A stretch of 64,000 nt of DNA from Archangium violaceum Cb vi76 (GTDB lineage Bacteria > Myxococcota > Myxococcia > Myxococcales > Myxococcaceae): positions 1 to 64,000 of the forward strand of contig NZ_JPMI01000004.1 of the NCBI RefSeq assembly GCF_000733295.1. Reading direction: 5' to 3'. The notes beneath the pieces are model-generated. The model saw only the letters and a program-made list of their open reading frames with translations. It made no database searches and was not told where the DNA came from. Below, one piece after another: positions 53,465-61,549 of this stretch (the first letter of the stretch is position 1; each line of letters starts with the position of its first letter). Position numbers and translations under genes: made by a program.

Positions 53465-54357
53465 GACCGCCTCCCGATGGTGAGGGACACTTCACGCACG
53501 TCACCGGCACGCAGCACCTTCGCCCGCACCTGCGTGCCCACCTTCTCGTCGCCGAGGTAGCCGAGCAGCTCCTCGATGCTGTGCAGCGGCTGGCCCCCGA
53601 GGCTCACCAGCACGTCGCCCATCACCAGGCCCGCCTGGTCCGCGGGGCCCCCGGGCTCGACGGAGAGGAAGATGAGCCCACCCTCGCTGCCCGCGCGCTC
53701 CGCGAGGTGCTTGGGCAGCCGGACGGGGTGGGCGCCCACACCGAGGTAGCCCCGGCGGATGCCTCCGTGCTGCTGGAGGGCCTGGGTGACGCGGCTCAAC
53801 GTCTCCCCGGGAATGACGACGGCGGCGGTGCGAGACAGGGCCGCCGTGAGCAGGCCCAGGAAGCGGCCCTGCGCATCCACGAGCGCACCCCCCGAGAAGC
53901 CGGGAGGCAGGTCCGCGTCGGTCTCGAGGTAGCGGTCGATGCGGCCTCCCGCGAAGGTGCGCCAGCTGTCGCCCAGGGCACTGACGATGCCGAGCGTGGC
54001 GCGCGCGGTGCGCCCGGGACGGCCGAGGGCGAGCACGAGGTGACCCACCTTGAGGCCCTCGAGTGGCGCGGGCGCCAGGGGCGTGAGGCCGGGGAGGTCC
54101 GCCTTGAGGAGGGCGACATCCGTGGACGGGTCTCGGCCGATGAGCTCGGCGGAGACGGTGCGGCCATCGGCGAGGCCCACGGTGATGGAGCCCTCGTGCT
54201 CGATGGCGTGGTGGGTGGTGACGATGTGGCCCTCGGCGCTCCAGACGATGCCGGTGGCGCCATGGCGGCGGCGGGCTTCGACACGGACGATGCCAGGCGC
54301 GAAGCGCTCGACGATGGAGGAGAGGGATTGGGACAGGGCGGCGAGGTCGGCGGACAT
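53461..54357 (-). CDS. Trypsin-like PDZ protease, second of a coupled pair
   Basis: A 298-aa paralogue of the protease at 52553, without signal peptide. The triad is His in VTTHHAIEHE, Asp in STDVALLK and Ser in LPPGFSGGALVD; the oxyanion loop is GFSGG rather than GNSGG. One PDZ domain follows (EPGGPADQAGLVMGDVLVSLG). Upstream is a copy of the palindrome and then the LuxR-type regulator. The two proteases probably form a mixed cytoplasmic oligomer; the change in the serine loop may alter specificity. Confidence 0.85.
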   Translation of the reverse strand: MSADLAALSQSLSSIVERFAPGIVRVEARRRHGATGIVWSAEGHIVTTHHAIEHEGSITVGLADGRTVSAELIGRDPSTDVALLKADLPGLTPLAPAPLEGLKVGHLVLALGRPGRTARATLGIVSALGDSWRTFAGGRIDRYLETDADLPPGFSGGALVDAQGRFLGLLTAALSRTAAVVIPGETLSRVTQALQQHGGIRRGYLGVGAHPVRLPKHLAERAGSEGGLIFLSVEPGGPADQAGLVMGDVLVSLGGQPLHSIEELLGYLGDEKVGTQVRAKVLRAGDVREVSLTIGRRS

Positions 54358-54447
54358 GAGCGATTCCTTTCGCTACAAAAGCTAAAAGGCACGCCCGCGC
54401 GGCACATCGGCGAGAGGGACAGCTCCCGACCTACCCGAATGGCTAGT

Positions 54448-54483
54448 CCCCCTCTCCCTTTGGGAGAGGGTTGGGGTGAGGGT
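54448..54483 (-). repeat. Dispersed palindromic intergenic element, copy 7
   Basis: CCCCCTCTCCC, loop, GGGAGAGGG, GGGGTGAGGGT, in the same orientation as copies 3 and 5. It touches the stop codon of the LuxR-type regulator. Confidence 0.85.
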
Positions 54484-55130
54484 CAGAGCGTCACGAGCCC
54501 CATTCTCGCCGCCCGCACCACGGCTTCCGTCCGCCGCTGCACACCGAGCTTGGCGAGCACCGCGTTCACATGGAACTTGGCGGTGTGCTCGCTGATATCG
54601 AGCCGTTCGGCGATGGCCTTGTTGGACAACCCCTCGGCGAGCAGCGCGAGCACCTCTCTCTCTCGGGGCGTCAATCCCTCGGGGGCCGAGGCCGAGGCGC
54701 CGGCCCGTGGAGTGGCCCGCAGCGCGGACAGTGCCGGGTCGAACACGGAGAGCCCTCGGGCCACGGCCCGGAGCGCGGCCCACAACGGAGCGGGAGCCAC
54801 GTCCCGGAAGAGCAGCCCCCGCGCACCCGTCGAGAGCGCACCCTCTCCCGCGGATTCATCCGGGACGAGCGCGAGCACGGGGGCGCCGAGCTCGGGGGCC
54901 TCCATTCGTCCACCCACCTCAGAGGGGTGCAGGCCCACATCCCACAGCACCACATCGGGCGCGTCCCCGGCGCGCGAGGACTCCACCTCCGCCAGGGTGC
55001 CCGAGGCGATGACGGCGATGTCTCCCGCCTGCTCGGAGAGGGCGCGGGAGAGCGCACCCCGGGCGAGCGGGTCCTCGGCGACCAGGGCGAGACGGACGGG
55101 TGAGGCATCGGAGTCCAGCACAGTGCCCAT
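54483..55130 (-). CDS. NarL/LuxR-type regulator with pseudo-receiver
   Basis: A 215-aa protein. A receiver-like domain (about 12-125) keeps an acidic pair (VAEDPLARG) and an Asp in VVLWDVGL, but the switch Ser/Thr is replaced (LALVPDE) and the invariant Lys is absent (GLLFRDVAPA), so normal phospho-switching is doubtful. The C-terminal LuxR HTH is typical: LTPREREVLALLAEG, then IAERLDISEHTAKFHVNAVLAKL. It probably binds DNA with a changed signal, and may control the downstream protease pair. The ATG at 55130 was chosen at the domain start. Confidence 0.85.
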   Translation of the reverse strand: MGTVLDSDASPVRLALVAEDPLARGALSRALSEQAGDIAVIASGTLAEVESSRAGDAPDVVLWDVGLHPSEVGGRMEAPELGAPVLALVPDESAGEGALSTGARGLLFRDVAPAPLWAALRAVARGLSVFDPALSALRATPRAGASASAPEGLTPREREVLALLAEGLSNKAIAERLDISEHTAKFHVNAVLAKLGVQRRTEAVVRAARMGLVTL

Positions 55131-55168
55131 GCCTAACGGGCTCCCGCGCGCTTCGCCCGGCGAGCCCC

Positions 55169-55423
55169 TTATCCGCGCCTGCCGCGTTGCATCAGGCGTC
55201 GGGCATCCCACACGGCCACGCCCAGCATCACCAGGGCGACGAGGTCCGTCGGGTCCACGGTGTTGCTCGCCGGACGCCGCAGCAATGCGGTGAGCACCGC
55301 TTCGTACAACCGGTCGGCCGGGGGAAACGTCTTGATGGCGGTGAAGAGGACGCCGAAGCCCAGCGCGGCCCACGCCACCCGGCGCGGGGTGACGGAGGCC
55401 AGCGGGCTCGGCCTCACGAGCAT
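55169..55423 (-). CDS. Small two-TM membrane protein (84 aa)
   Basis: An 84-aa protein with GGAG 7 nt before the ATG at 55423. Two hydrophobic segments, VAWAALGFGVLFTAIKTF and DLVALVMLGVAVWDA, are separated by a polar loop. It is divergent from the Nudix gene and 38 nt upstream of the LuxR-type regulator. I do not recognise a family. It is moderately supported because of the clean ribosome-binding site and membrane pattern. Confidence 0.5.
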   Translation of the reverse strand: MLVRPSPLASVTPRRVAWAALGFGVLFTAIKTFPPADRLYEAVLTALLRRPASNTVDPTDLVALVMLGVAVWDARRLMQRGRRG

Positions 55424-55531
55424 CCACAGCTCCGCGACGAGAGCAGCAGGACACGGGCAAGAGGACGCATGCGCGGTGACGTTACCGTGAGCCTCGGCCG
55501 CCGTCGTGGCCGTCCATGCTATGGAGGAGGG

Positions 55532-55996
55532 GTGCGTCCCCCTGGCTCGAGAACGTCCATCCACCAGTTCGGTAAGAGGGTCCCGGGCAGAGTCTATATC
55601 GAACGGCCCGGCGCCTATGCCGTCATCGTCAATGAGCGGGGTGAAGTGGCGCTGATTCGCGTTCCCCAGGGCTACTTCCTCCCCGGTGGCGGAATCGACC
55701 CCCATGAGGATGCGCTCACCGCGTTGGCTCGCGAGGTGCGCGAGGAGACGGGGCACGAGGTGCAGGTGGTGCGCGAGCTCGGCCAGGCCGCGCAGTTCCT
55801 CGTGGCCCGTCACGAGGAGCTCTTCCTGAACAAGGTAGGCCAGTTCTTCGTCGCGCGCCTGGGGCCCAAGACGCAGGAGGCTCACGAGGTGGACCACTCG
55901 CTCGAGTGGCTTCCCCTGGCCGATGCCAGGAAGCGGCTCCGGCACGAGTTCCAGGTGTGGGCCCTCGAGCAGTTCGAATCGACCCGGGACACGTGA
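55532..55996 (+). CDS. Nudix hydrolase
   Basis: A 154-aa protein from GTG 55532 with GGAGGAGGG just upstream. The Nudix box is complete: GGGIDPHEDALTALAREV, then REETGHEV (GX5EX7REUXEEXGU). It would hydrolyse a nucleotide diphosphate linked to another group; substrate unknown. It is followed 9 nt later by a second, gutted Nudix-like reading frame. Cytoplasmic. Confidence 0.88.
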   Translation: MRPPGSRTSIHQFGKRVPGRVYIERPGAYAVIVNERGEVALIRVPQGYFLPGGGIDPHEDALTALAREVREETGHEVQVVRELGQAAQFLVARHEELFLNKVGQFFVARLGPKTQEAHEVDHSLEWLPLADARKRLRHEFQVWALEQFESTRDT

Positions 55997-56005
55997 GCGG
56001 AACCC

Positions 56006-56197
56006 ATGACCATCCGGACCTTCTCTTCCCGCGAAGTGTACCGAAACCAGTGGATGACGGTCCGGGAGGACTCCATCCAGCGGCAGGACGGCTCGACAGG
56101 CCTCTACGGCGTCGTCCTCAAGCCGGACTTCAAGGACTCCGCGACGCTCTCGGCCTATTGCCTGCTGCGCATGCAGCGGCGCATCCCGGGCCTCTGA
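56006..56197 (+). pseudogene. Nudix-family gene with the catalytic box deleted
   Basis: A 63-codon frame. The first 40 residues match the N-terminus of ADP-ribose/sugar-type Nudix proteins (REVYRNQWMTVREDSIQRQ, then GLYGVVLKPDF), and the last 20 match their C-terminus (KDSATLSAYCLLRMQR). The roughly 100 residues between, including the Nudix box, are missing in frame. The join is at about KPDF/KDSAT. A product could be made but cannot be a hydrolase. It directly follows an intact Nudix gene. Confidence 0.65.
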
Positions 56198-56204
56198 CAG
56201 CGGC

Positions 56205-57500
56205 TCACAGCCGCACGAGCAGCTCGCGGAGGATGGAGAATCCCTGGCGGAAGTCCTCCAGCCGGGCCTGCTCGTTGGGCGCGTGGTAGTACGCCATCTC
56301 CCCGAAGCCGGTGATCTGCACGTCGCAACCCTGGCGTTGCAGGTCCTTCACCAGCGGCAGCGAGCCGGTGAGCGAGAAGGGCGTGGGCGCCACGCCGCGC
56401 ACCGCCTGCATCGCCTCCTTCAGCGCCTGGAGGCCCGGCGAGTCCAACCGGCAGGCGATGCCTTCCATGCCACCCCCCTGGAAACGGAACTCGAGTGAGC
56501 CACGCTTGCCCGCCGCCGTGCGGGTGCGCGGGAAACCAGGGATGACCTCGTCGCGTTCGAGGCGGGCATCCAGCTCGCGCATGAAGCCGGTCACCTCCTC
56601 GCGCACGGTCCTCAGGTCATAGAAGGGCGTGAGGCGGAGGTCCCCGCGCACGGTGACGTCGGAGGGAATCTTCGTCTCCTTGGTGTTGGAGCCCTCCACC
56701 ACGGTGGACTTGAGGCTGGACGAGGTGAGGAAGCCGTACTTCTTCTCGTCCTCCGTGGGGGGGAAACGCGCGTGGAACCAGCGGGCCAGCTCCAGCGACG
56801 CGGCCATGGCCAGCTCCAGCGCGTTGACGCAGTTCTGCGGCATCCCCGAGTGTCCGCCTACTCCCGATACCTTCAACTCCCACTGCGAGATGCCACCCGT
56901 GCCCAGCGTGGGGCCGAAGTTGGCGCTGTCCAGCCAATACACCGGTTGGCCCACGAGTCCCTTCAACCGCCCCTGCTCGGCCACGTAGCCCAGGCCCAGG
57001 CCCGGCAGATCCGAGGCCTCCTCGTTGGAGATGAGCACCACCTGGAGGGTCCGGCGCGGGCGCACCCCGTGCTCGGCGAGCTGCGCCAGCAGATCCGTCA
57101 GCACCGCCACGTGGCCCAGGCAGTCGGTGACGCCGCGCCCGTAGAGGACGCCACCGGGACCCTCCCACAGCGCGAAGGGGTTTCGCTCCCAGCCCTCGCC
57201 CTTCTCGTCCGCGGGGACGACGTCGAAGTGCGCGCCCACGAAGCCGAGCGCGCCCTCTCCCGTGCCCTTCACGGTGAGCACCAGGCTGGGCCGCGACTCC
57301 TTGCCCGAAGCCGCCAGCGACTCGGCCTGGATGAAGCCGCTCTGGATGTGCGGCGCCAGCGTCTCCAACACCACCTGCGCGGCGAGCCGCTCCTCGGGCA
57401 CCAGCCCCGCGCCCGGGTTGTTCTGCAGCTTCGGCGTCAGGGCGATGAGACGCCGGAGCACTTCCAGGAAGCGGTCTTCACGGAGCGAGAGCGTGTTCAT
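56205..57500 (-). CDS. M20-family metallopeptidase (ArgE/DapE-like)
   Basis: A 431-aa zinc-dependent deacylase or peptidase. Metal ligands and catalytic residues are in GAHFDVVPADEK (His, Asp), GRGVTDCLG (Asp), VLISNEEASDLPG (Glu-Glu) and MAYYHAPNEQA (His). The lid domain is present. Such enzymes cut acyl or peptidyl groups from amino-acid derivatives in the cytoplasm; exact substrate unknown. It is transcribed in the same direction as the large propeller/TPR gene upstream, with a 39-nt gap. Confidence 0.9.
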   Translation of the reverse strand: MNTLSLREDRFLEVLRRLIALTPKLQNNPGAGLVPEERLAAQVVLETLAPHIQSGFIQAESLAASGKESRPSLVLTVKGTGEGALGFVGAHFDVVPADEKGEGWERNPFALWEGPGGVLYGRGVTDCLGHVAVLTDLLAQLAEHGVRPRRTLQVVLISNEEASDLPGLGLGYVAEQGRLKGLVGQPVYWLDSANFGPTLGTGGISQWELKVSGVGGHSGMPQNCVNALELAMAASLELARWFHARFPPTEDEKKYGFLTSSSLKSTVVEGSNTKETKIPSDVTVRGDLRLTPFYDLRTVREEVTGFMRELDARLERDEVIPGFPRTRTAAGKRGSLEFRFQGGGMEGIACRLDSPGLQALKEAMQAVRGVAPTPFSLTGSLPLVKDLQRQGCDVQITGFGEMAYYHAPNEQARLEDFRQGFSILRELLVRL

Positions 57501-57539
57501 GGGGCGCGGATTGGACCCCAGGTCCCTGGAGAAGGCCAG

Positions 57540-60500
57540 CTATGGCTGCGAGGGCATCAGCAGTGCGTCCCGGACCTCCTCGGCGGGCGGGTGTGCACTG
57601 AGCGCCAGATAGATCTCGAACCACGCCAGATAGGCGCGCCAGGAAGGATCTCCCTGGTCGATGAGGGAGCGTTGCGCCTGACCCAGACGCTTGGGCACGT
57701 CGAAAGGCACCCGCGTGGTTCCATCCGCGTGCAACTGCGCCGCGAACCAGAGCACATCCAACTGGCCGGTATCGACCGGGGCGTGGGTGCGATTGATCAA
57801 GGTATCCGCGTGCTCGAGCGCACTGCCCAACCAGCGGGCCGCCCGCGCCGTGTCCCGGCGATCCACGGCATTCTCGGCCAGCCGCATCTCCGCCAGTGTC
57901 ACCGCGCGGAGATCCTCATCGCGCTCCGTCTCGGCGAACTGCTCCAGGAACAGCGCGCGCCGTTGTTCGAGTGCCTGGGCGGCGGTATCCAGGTTCCCGA
58001 GCCGGCTCTCCGCATTGGCGCGCAGTCCCGCGGCGATGATGCGATAGGAGCGCTGAACGTGCTGGGGGGTGGCGCGGGCCCACGTCAGCGTGGCCTGCAC
58101 GGCCGGGGTGGCCAGGTCGCGATCCACCTTGTCCAGGTCCTCCAATGCCCGCTGGGGCTGACCCGCCCCCAATGCCGCGGCGCAGCGGGCCAGCCGTACC
58201 ACCAGCCGGTTGCGCAGACCGTCCGCATCGCTGGGGCTCGCTTCCACGGCGGGCAATGCACGATCATAGAGCGCCAACGCACGCTCGAACCGGCCCGCGG
58301 CGAGGTTGTAGAGCGCCGCGCGATCCATGGCCAGGGGGACGAACCTGGCCAGCTTCGGTGCGGCGTCCGCCATGGCCAGGGCCTGATCCGCCGCCTGTGC
58401 CGCCTCGTTCTCGCGGCCGACATGCAGGAGCGCCCGGGCCCGGGCGAGGGACACCGCCAGCCCCGCCGCGTTGTCCACGTAGGGCAACTTGTCGCGCTGC
58501 TCGAGGTAGCCCAGGGCGATGTGGAAGTTGCCCACCTGCGTGTGCAACTGCCCCAACGCTCCGAGGATCATCGCCCGGTAGCGGACGTTGTTGCGCACCA
58601 GGTCCAGGGCGATCAGGTAGTGCCGGTTGGCGCGCTCGGCGGCGGCGGGCGCTCGACCGCGGAGGAAGTCCTCGTGATGAATGGCTCCAGACAGGGCGTG
58701 CACCGCGCGCTGGTTCTTGAGCTCCGGCCATGCGGCGCGCAGCTCCTTCACGGCCGACGCCACCGCGTTGGCGTGGGCGCGGTCGTCCTCCAGTTTGGGC
58801 AACTGGCGCGCGGTCAGGTAGGCCTTCACGAAGTGCGCGAGCGGCCTGGCCATCTTCGGGGAGGTGGTGGTGACTTCCTTTTCCACCACCTCGGGGCTGA
58901 CGCCGGCACGTAGACGCAGGTTCATGGACTCGATGGCGCTCTCCAGCGAGCCCGTCCGTTGGGTCACGAGATCGAAGTCGGCACGGGCCTCGTCCAGGCG
59001 CTGCCTCCCCAACCGGCGGTAGGCGCGGCCCATCATCGCGCGGCGGAATAACCGGTCGGCCTGGCGGCGGACCTCGGTACCGGGTGGGGTGTCGTCCACG
59101 TAGACCGTCGCCAACGCCTCCATTACACCGTCGGCGCCCAGGCCCGCAGCGCGCTCGACGGCGTCTTGCACCAGGACTCGCCGGCGAAGGGGATCCTTCT
59201 GCTGCCGGTAGAACGCGAGCAATGCGTCCCGGACGGCGCGAGGGGGACGCTCCTCGTGCAACGCATTGATGTGCCGGCCCAGCTCCAGGGCGAACGCATA
59301 GGCCGAGCCGGCGGGAGCCGAGGCGAGTGCCTGGGCCATGACGGCATCCGCCTCGTCGTAGGGGCGGCCCCGGTACAGGGCTCGGACGGCGGCGCGAGCG
59401 AAGTCGAGCTGGTCGTCCTCGCGAAACACCTTGTTCATGGAGAGCTGGCGGCCGGCTTCGACCAGGGCCTCCCGATCGTCGAGCGTGCGGTACAGCGCGT
59501 CCGCTCGTTCGTACCAGGCTTCCAGCACCGCGCGCGGTGTGGTGTCGGTCACCTGGGCGGCTTCCAGCTCCCGACGCGCCAGCGTGAAGTCTCCGGCGGC
59601 CTCCGCCAGCTCGCTGCGCACCACGTGTTGGAAGACGGCGGAGGGCGGGCTGGGCGCGGCGGAGGGATCCAACGCGGCCATGCCTTGCCGGTCGGCCTCA
59701 TCCAGCTCACCGGACATGCGCCCGTGTTCACGCTCCTTCAGGGCACGCCGGTGAGCGATGAGGAGCCGCAGCGGCTCCGACAGTCCCGCGGTCGGGGGGT
59801 CGTCCACCGAACGCATGTGGCGGGCGTAGAACTCCGCCGCATCGAACTCCTCGAAAGCCAGGTGGAGCCGGCTCAGGCGCATCATCAGCAGCCGGCGGAG
59901 TTTGGGCCGGTCCTCGCGCAACAGCCGCTGGCGGTAGAGCAGGAGGAGATCGGCGCGCCTGCCCACCATCTTCAATTCCTCGTTGAGACGAGGAACGTCC
60001 CAGTTGCTGGGAACCTGTCCATCCAGCGGCAGTTGATACACGTCCAGCGATTGAGCTCGCGAACAGGTCGCGATGAGTGACGTGGCCGCGGGCGCCGGGT
60101 ACTCGCAGCTCCACGTCTCACTGGTGAGTTGGTCCGGACTGGAGGCGGCGGCCAGCTCGGGCGCGTCGTCGCGCTCGGCGGCGAAGGGCACGCGGAACAG
60201 CACGCCCTTGTCGCTGGCGTCGATCACCCCGTCCTCATTGGAGTCGGTGAAGAACTGCACCACGTACAGCGAGCGCCCATCGAGCGCGAACACCGGCTGT
60301 CCGGTCTTGCCCGGAAGATCGAGCGCCATCGGGATGGGGGTGGCGCCGGGGAGATCCAGCCGGAGTGCCTCGAGATGGGGCGAGGCGCGCGCGGCGAAAC
60401 CAGGGCCCACCTGCCGCACGGAGCGTTCGACCGGGACGTACACCAGCCAGCGCCCATCCGGTGAGAGGGTGGGACTGGTCAGGTTGCGCTCGATCAGGGG

Positions 60501-61016
60501 ACTCGCGCTCAACTCGCGTCCCACCGCCACCCGCGACAACCTCAAATCTCCCTGGATGGTCGCCCGGCTCACCAGCGCGACATGCGAGGCATCCATCCAC
60601 TCCGCCTGCAGCGCGCTGGTTTCCTCCTCGAGGCAGCGGCGGTCTTCCCCACCTGGCAGCTTCCGCACGCACAGTTGGCCGCTGGCCTGGTTCCGGAACG
60701 AAATGTAGAGCAGGTGTTTGCCGTCGGGGCTGATCCTCGGCCAGGTCACGTCCGCGCCTTCGTCGAGGAGGCGGCGCTCGCGGCCCTGTTCCACATCCTG
60801 GATGTAGATTTCGGTCGCGATGTTGCGGTTGGACACGAAGATCAGCGTGTTCCCATCGGGCGCCAACTGCCCCAGGAATTGATCTCCCATGCCCACGGTG
60901 AGCCGTGAGAGCGTGCGCAGGCCTCCGTCGTTCTCATCGTCCTGCGCCCAGGCGCTGCCCACCATGAGCATGAGAACGGCGAGGACCAGGAAGTACCGGA
61001 CACGGGGCGTCAGCAC
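57540..61016 (-). CDS. Large periplasmic propeller-TPR protein
   Basis: An 1158-aa protein. A signal peptide (residues 1-25) is followed by an N-terminal propeller (residues 30-330) with TolB-type blades (ISPDGKHLLYISFRNQA; TLSPDGRWLVYVPVER) and then about 800 residues of TPR-like helical repeats (RALYRGRPYDEADAVMAQAL; RFERALALYDRALPAVEASP). It is probably a periplasmic scaffold. Its start overlaps the DUF1318 lipoprotein gene by 7 nt, so it is in the same operon as the YdbL- and YdbH-like genes. Confidence 0.82.
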   Translation of the reverse strand: MLTPRVRYFLVLAVLMLMVGSAWAQDDENDGGLRTLSRLTVGMGDQFLGQLAPDGNTLIFVSNRNIATEIYIQDVEQGRERRLLDEGADVTWPRISPDGKHLLYISFRNQASGQLCVRKLPGGEDRRCLEEETSALQAEWMDASHVALVSRATIQGDLRLSRVAVGRELSASPLIERNLTSPTLSPDGRWLVYVPVERSVRQVGPGFAARASPHLEALRLDLPGATPIPMALDLPGKTGQPVFALDGRSLYVVQFFTDSNEDGVIDASDKGVLFRVPFAAERDDAPELAAASSPDQLTSETWSCEYPAPAATSLIATCSRAQSLDVYQLPLDGQVPSNWDVPRLNEELKMVGRRADLLLLYRQRLLREDRPKLRRLLMMRLSRLHLAFEEFDAAEFYARHMRSVDDPPTAGLSEPLRLLIAHRRALKEREHGRMSGELDEADRQGMAALDPSAAPSPPSAVFQHVVRSELAEAAGDFTLARRELEAAQVTDTTPRAVLEAWYERADALYRTLDDREALVEAGRQLSMNKVFREDDQLDFARAAVRALYRGRPYDEADAVMAQALASAPAGSAYAFALELGRHINALHEERPPRAVRDALLAFYRQQKDPLRRRVLVQDAVERAAGLGADGVMEALATVYVDDTPPGTEVRRQADRLFRRAMMGRAYRRLGRQRLDEARADFDLVTQRTGSLESAIESMNLRLRAGVSPEVVEKEVTTTSPKMARPLAHFVKAYLTARQLPKLEDDRAHANAVASAVKELRAAWPELKNQRAVHALSGAIHHEDFLRGRAPAAAERANRHYLIALDLVRNNVRYRAMILGALGQLHTQVGNFHIALGYLEQRDKLPYVDNAAGLAVSLARARALLHVGRENEAAQAADQALAMADAAPKLARFVPLAMDRAALYNLAAGRFERALALYDRALPAVEASPSDADGLRNRLVVRLARCAAALGAGQPQRALEDLDKVDRDLATPAVQATLTWARATPQHVQRSYRIIAAGLRANAESRLGNLDTAAQALEQRRALFLEQFAETERDEDLRAVTLAEMRLAENAVDRRDTARAARWLGSALEHADTLINRTHAPVDTGQLDVLWFAAQLHADGTTRVPFDVPKRLGQAQRSLIDQGDPSWRAYLAWFEIYLALSAHPPAEEVRDALLMPSQP

Positions 61017-61549
61017 TTCTTTTCTCCCCAGGTGCCGTCATCGGCTTCCACCCAGCCGCCGCAGATGACCCCCTTCGCGTGCACCTGTTGCCAGCTCTGG
61101 CGTACCGCCTCCTCGGTCACGTCGGGCCGGACCGTCCGCATCCATTGCCACAGGTGCAGCCGGGCCTGGTTCACCCGTTCCACCAGGGCCACGTCATCGG
61201 CTGTCATGCGTCCGGCCTGGCATTGGCGCCGGGTGTTCACCAGCAACCCGTCCTTCCCTTCACCCACGCAGTGACGCCGCAGCAATTCGTCGACGCGGTC
61301 CGCCTGCGTCCTGCCGAGGTTCTCGACCAACGGTGTGGGTTGGATGCCGAGCTCCTCCAATTGGTTGGGCGTGAACGGCACCGGCGTCGGGCTCATGCCC
61401 GCGCGAGCGAGACGCCGCTCCACGTCCTTGAAGGAGCCCGAGGCCTGTTCCTCGAGTGCCGTCGCGCGATCGACCATGACGATCTCTGGCGCGCGGATGC
61501 ACCCGGGAAGGGCGAGGGCGGCGAGAAGCAGCATCCCGCGGCGTTTCAT
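61010..61549 (-). CDS. DUF1318/YdbL-like lipoprotein
   Basis: A 179-aa predicted lipoprotein with lipobox LPGC (residues about 14-17). The C-terminal half matches YdbL (DUF1318): RRQCQAGRMTADDVALVERVN, then ...GGWVEADDGTW near the end. The N-terminal part (CIRAPEIVMVDRATALEEQA) is like the short lipoprotein YnbE. In enterobacteria YdbH, YnbE and YdbL cooperate in lipid movement to the outer membrane; here the two small partners appear fused. It overlaps the YdbH-like gene upstream by 4 nt and the propeller gene downstream by 7 nt. Confidence 0.75.
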   Translation of the reverse strand: MKRRGMLLLAALALPGCIRAPEIVMVDRATALEEQASGSFKDVERRLARAGMSPTPVPFTPNQLEELGIQPTPLVENLGRTQADRVDELLRRHCVGEGKDGLLVNTRRQCQAGRMTADDVALVERVNQARLHLWQWMRTVRPDVTEEAVRQSWQQVHAKGVICGGWVEADDGTWGEKKC

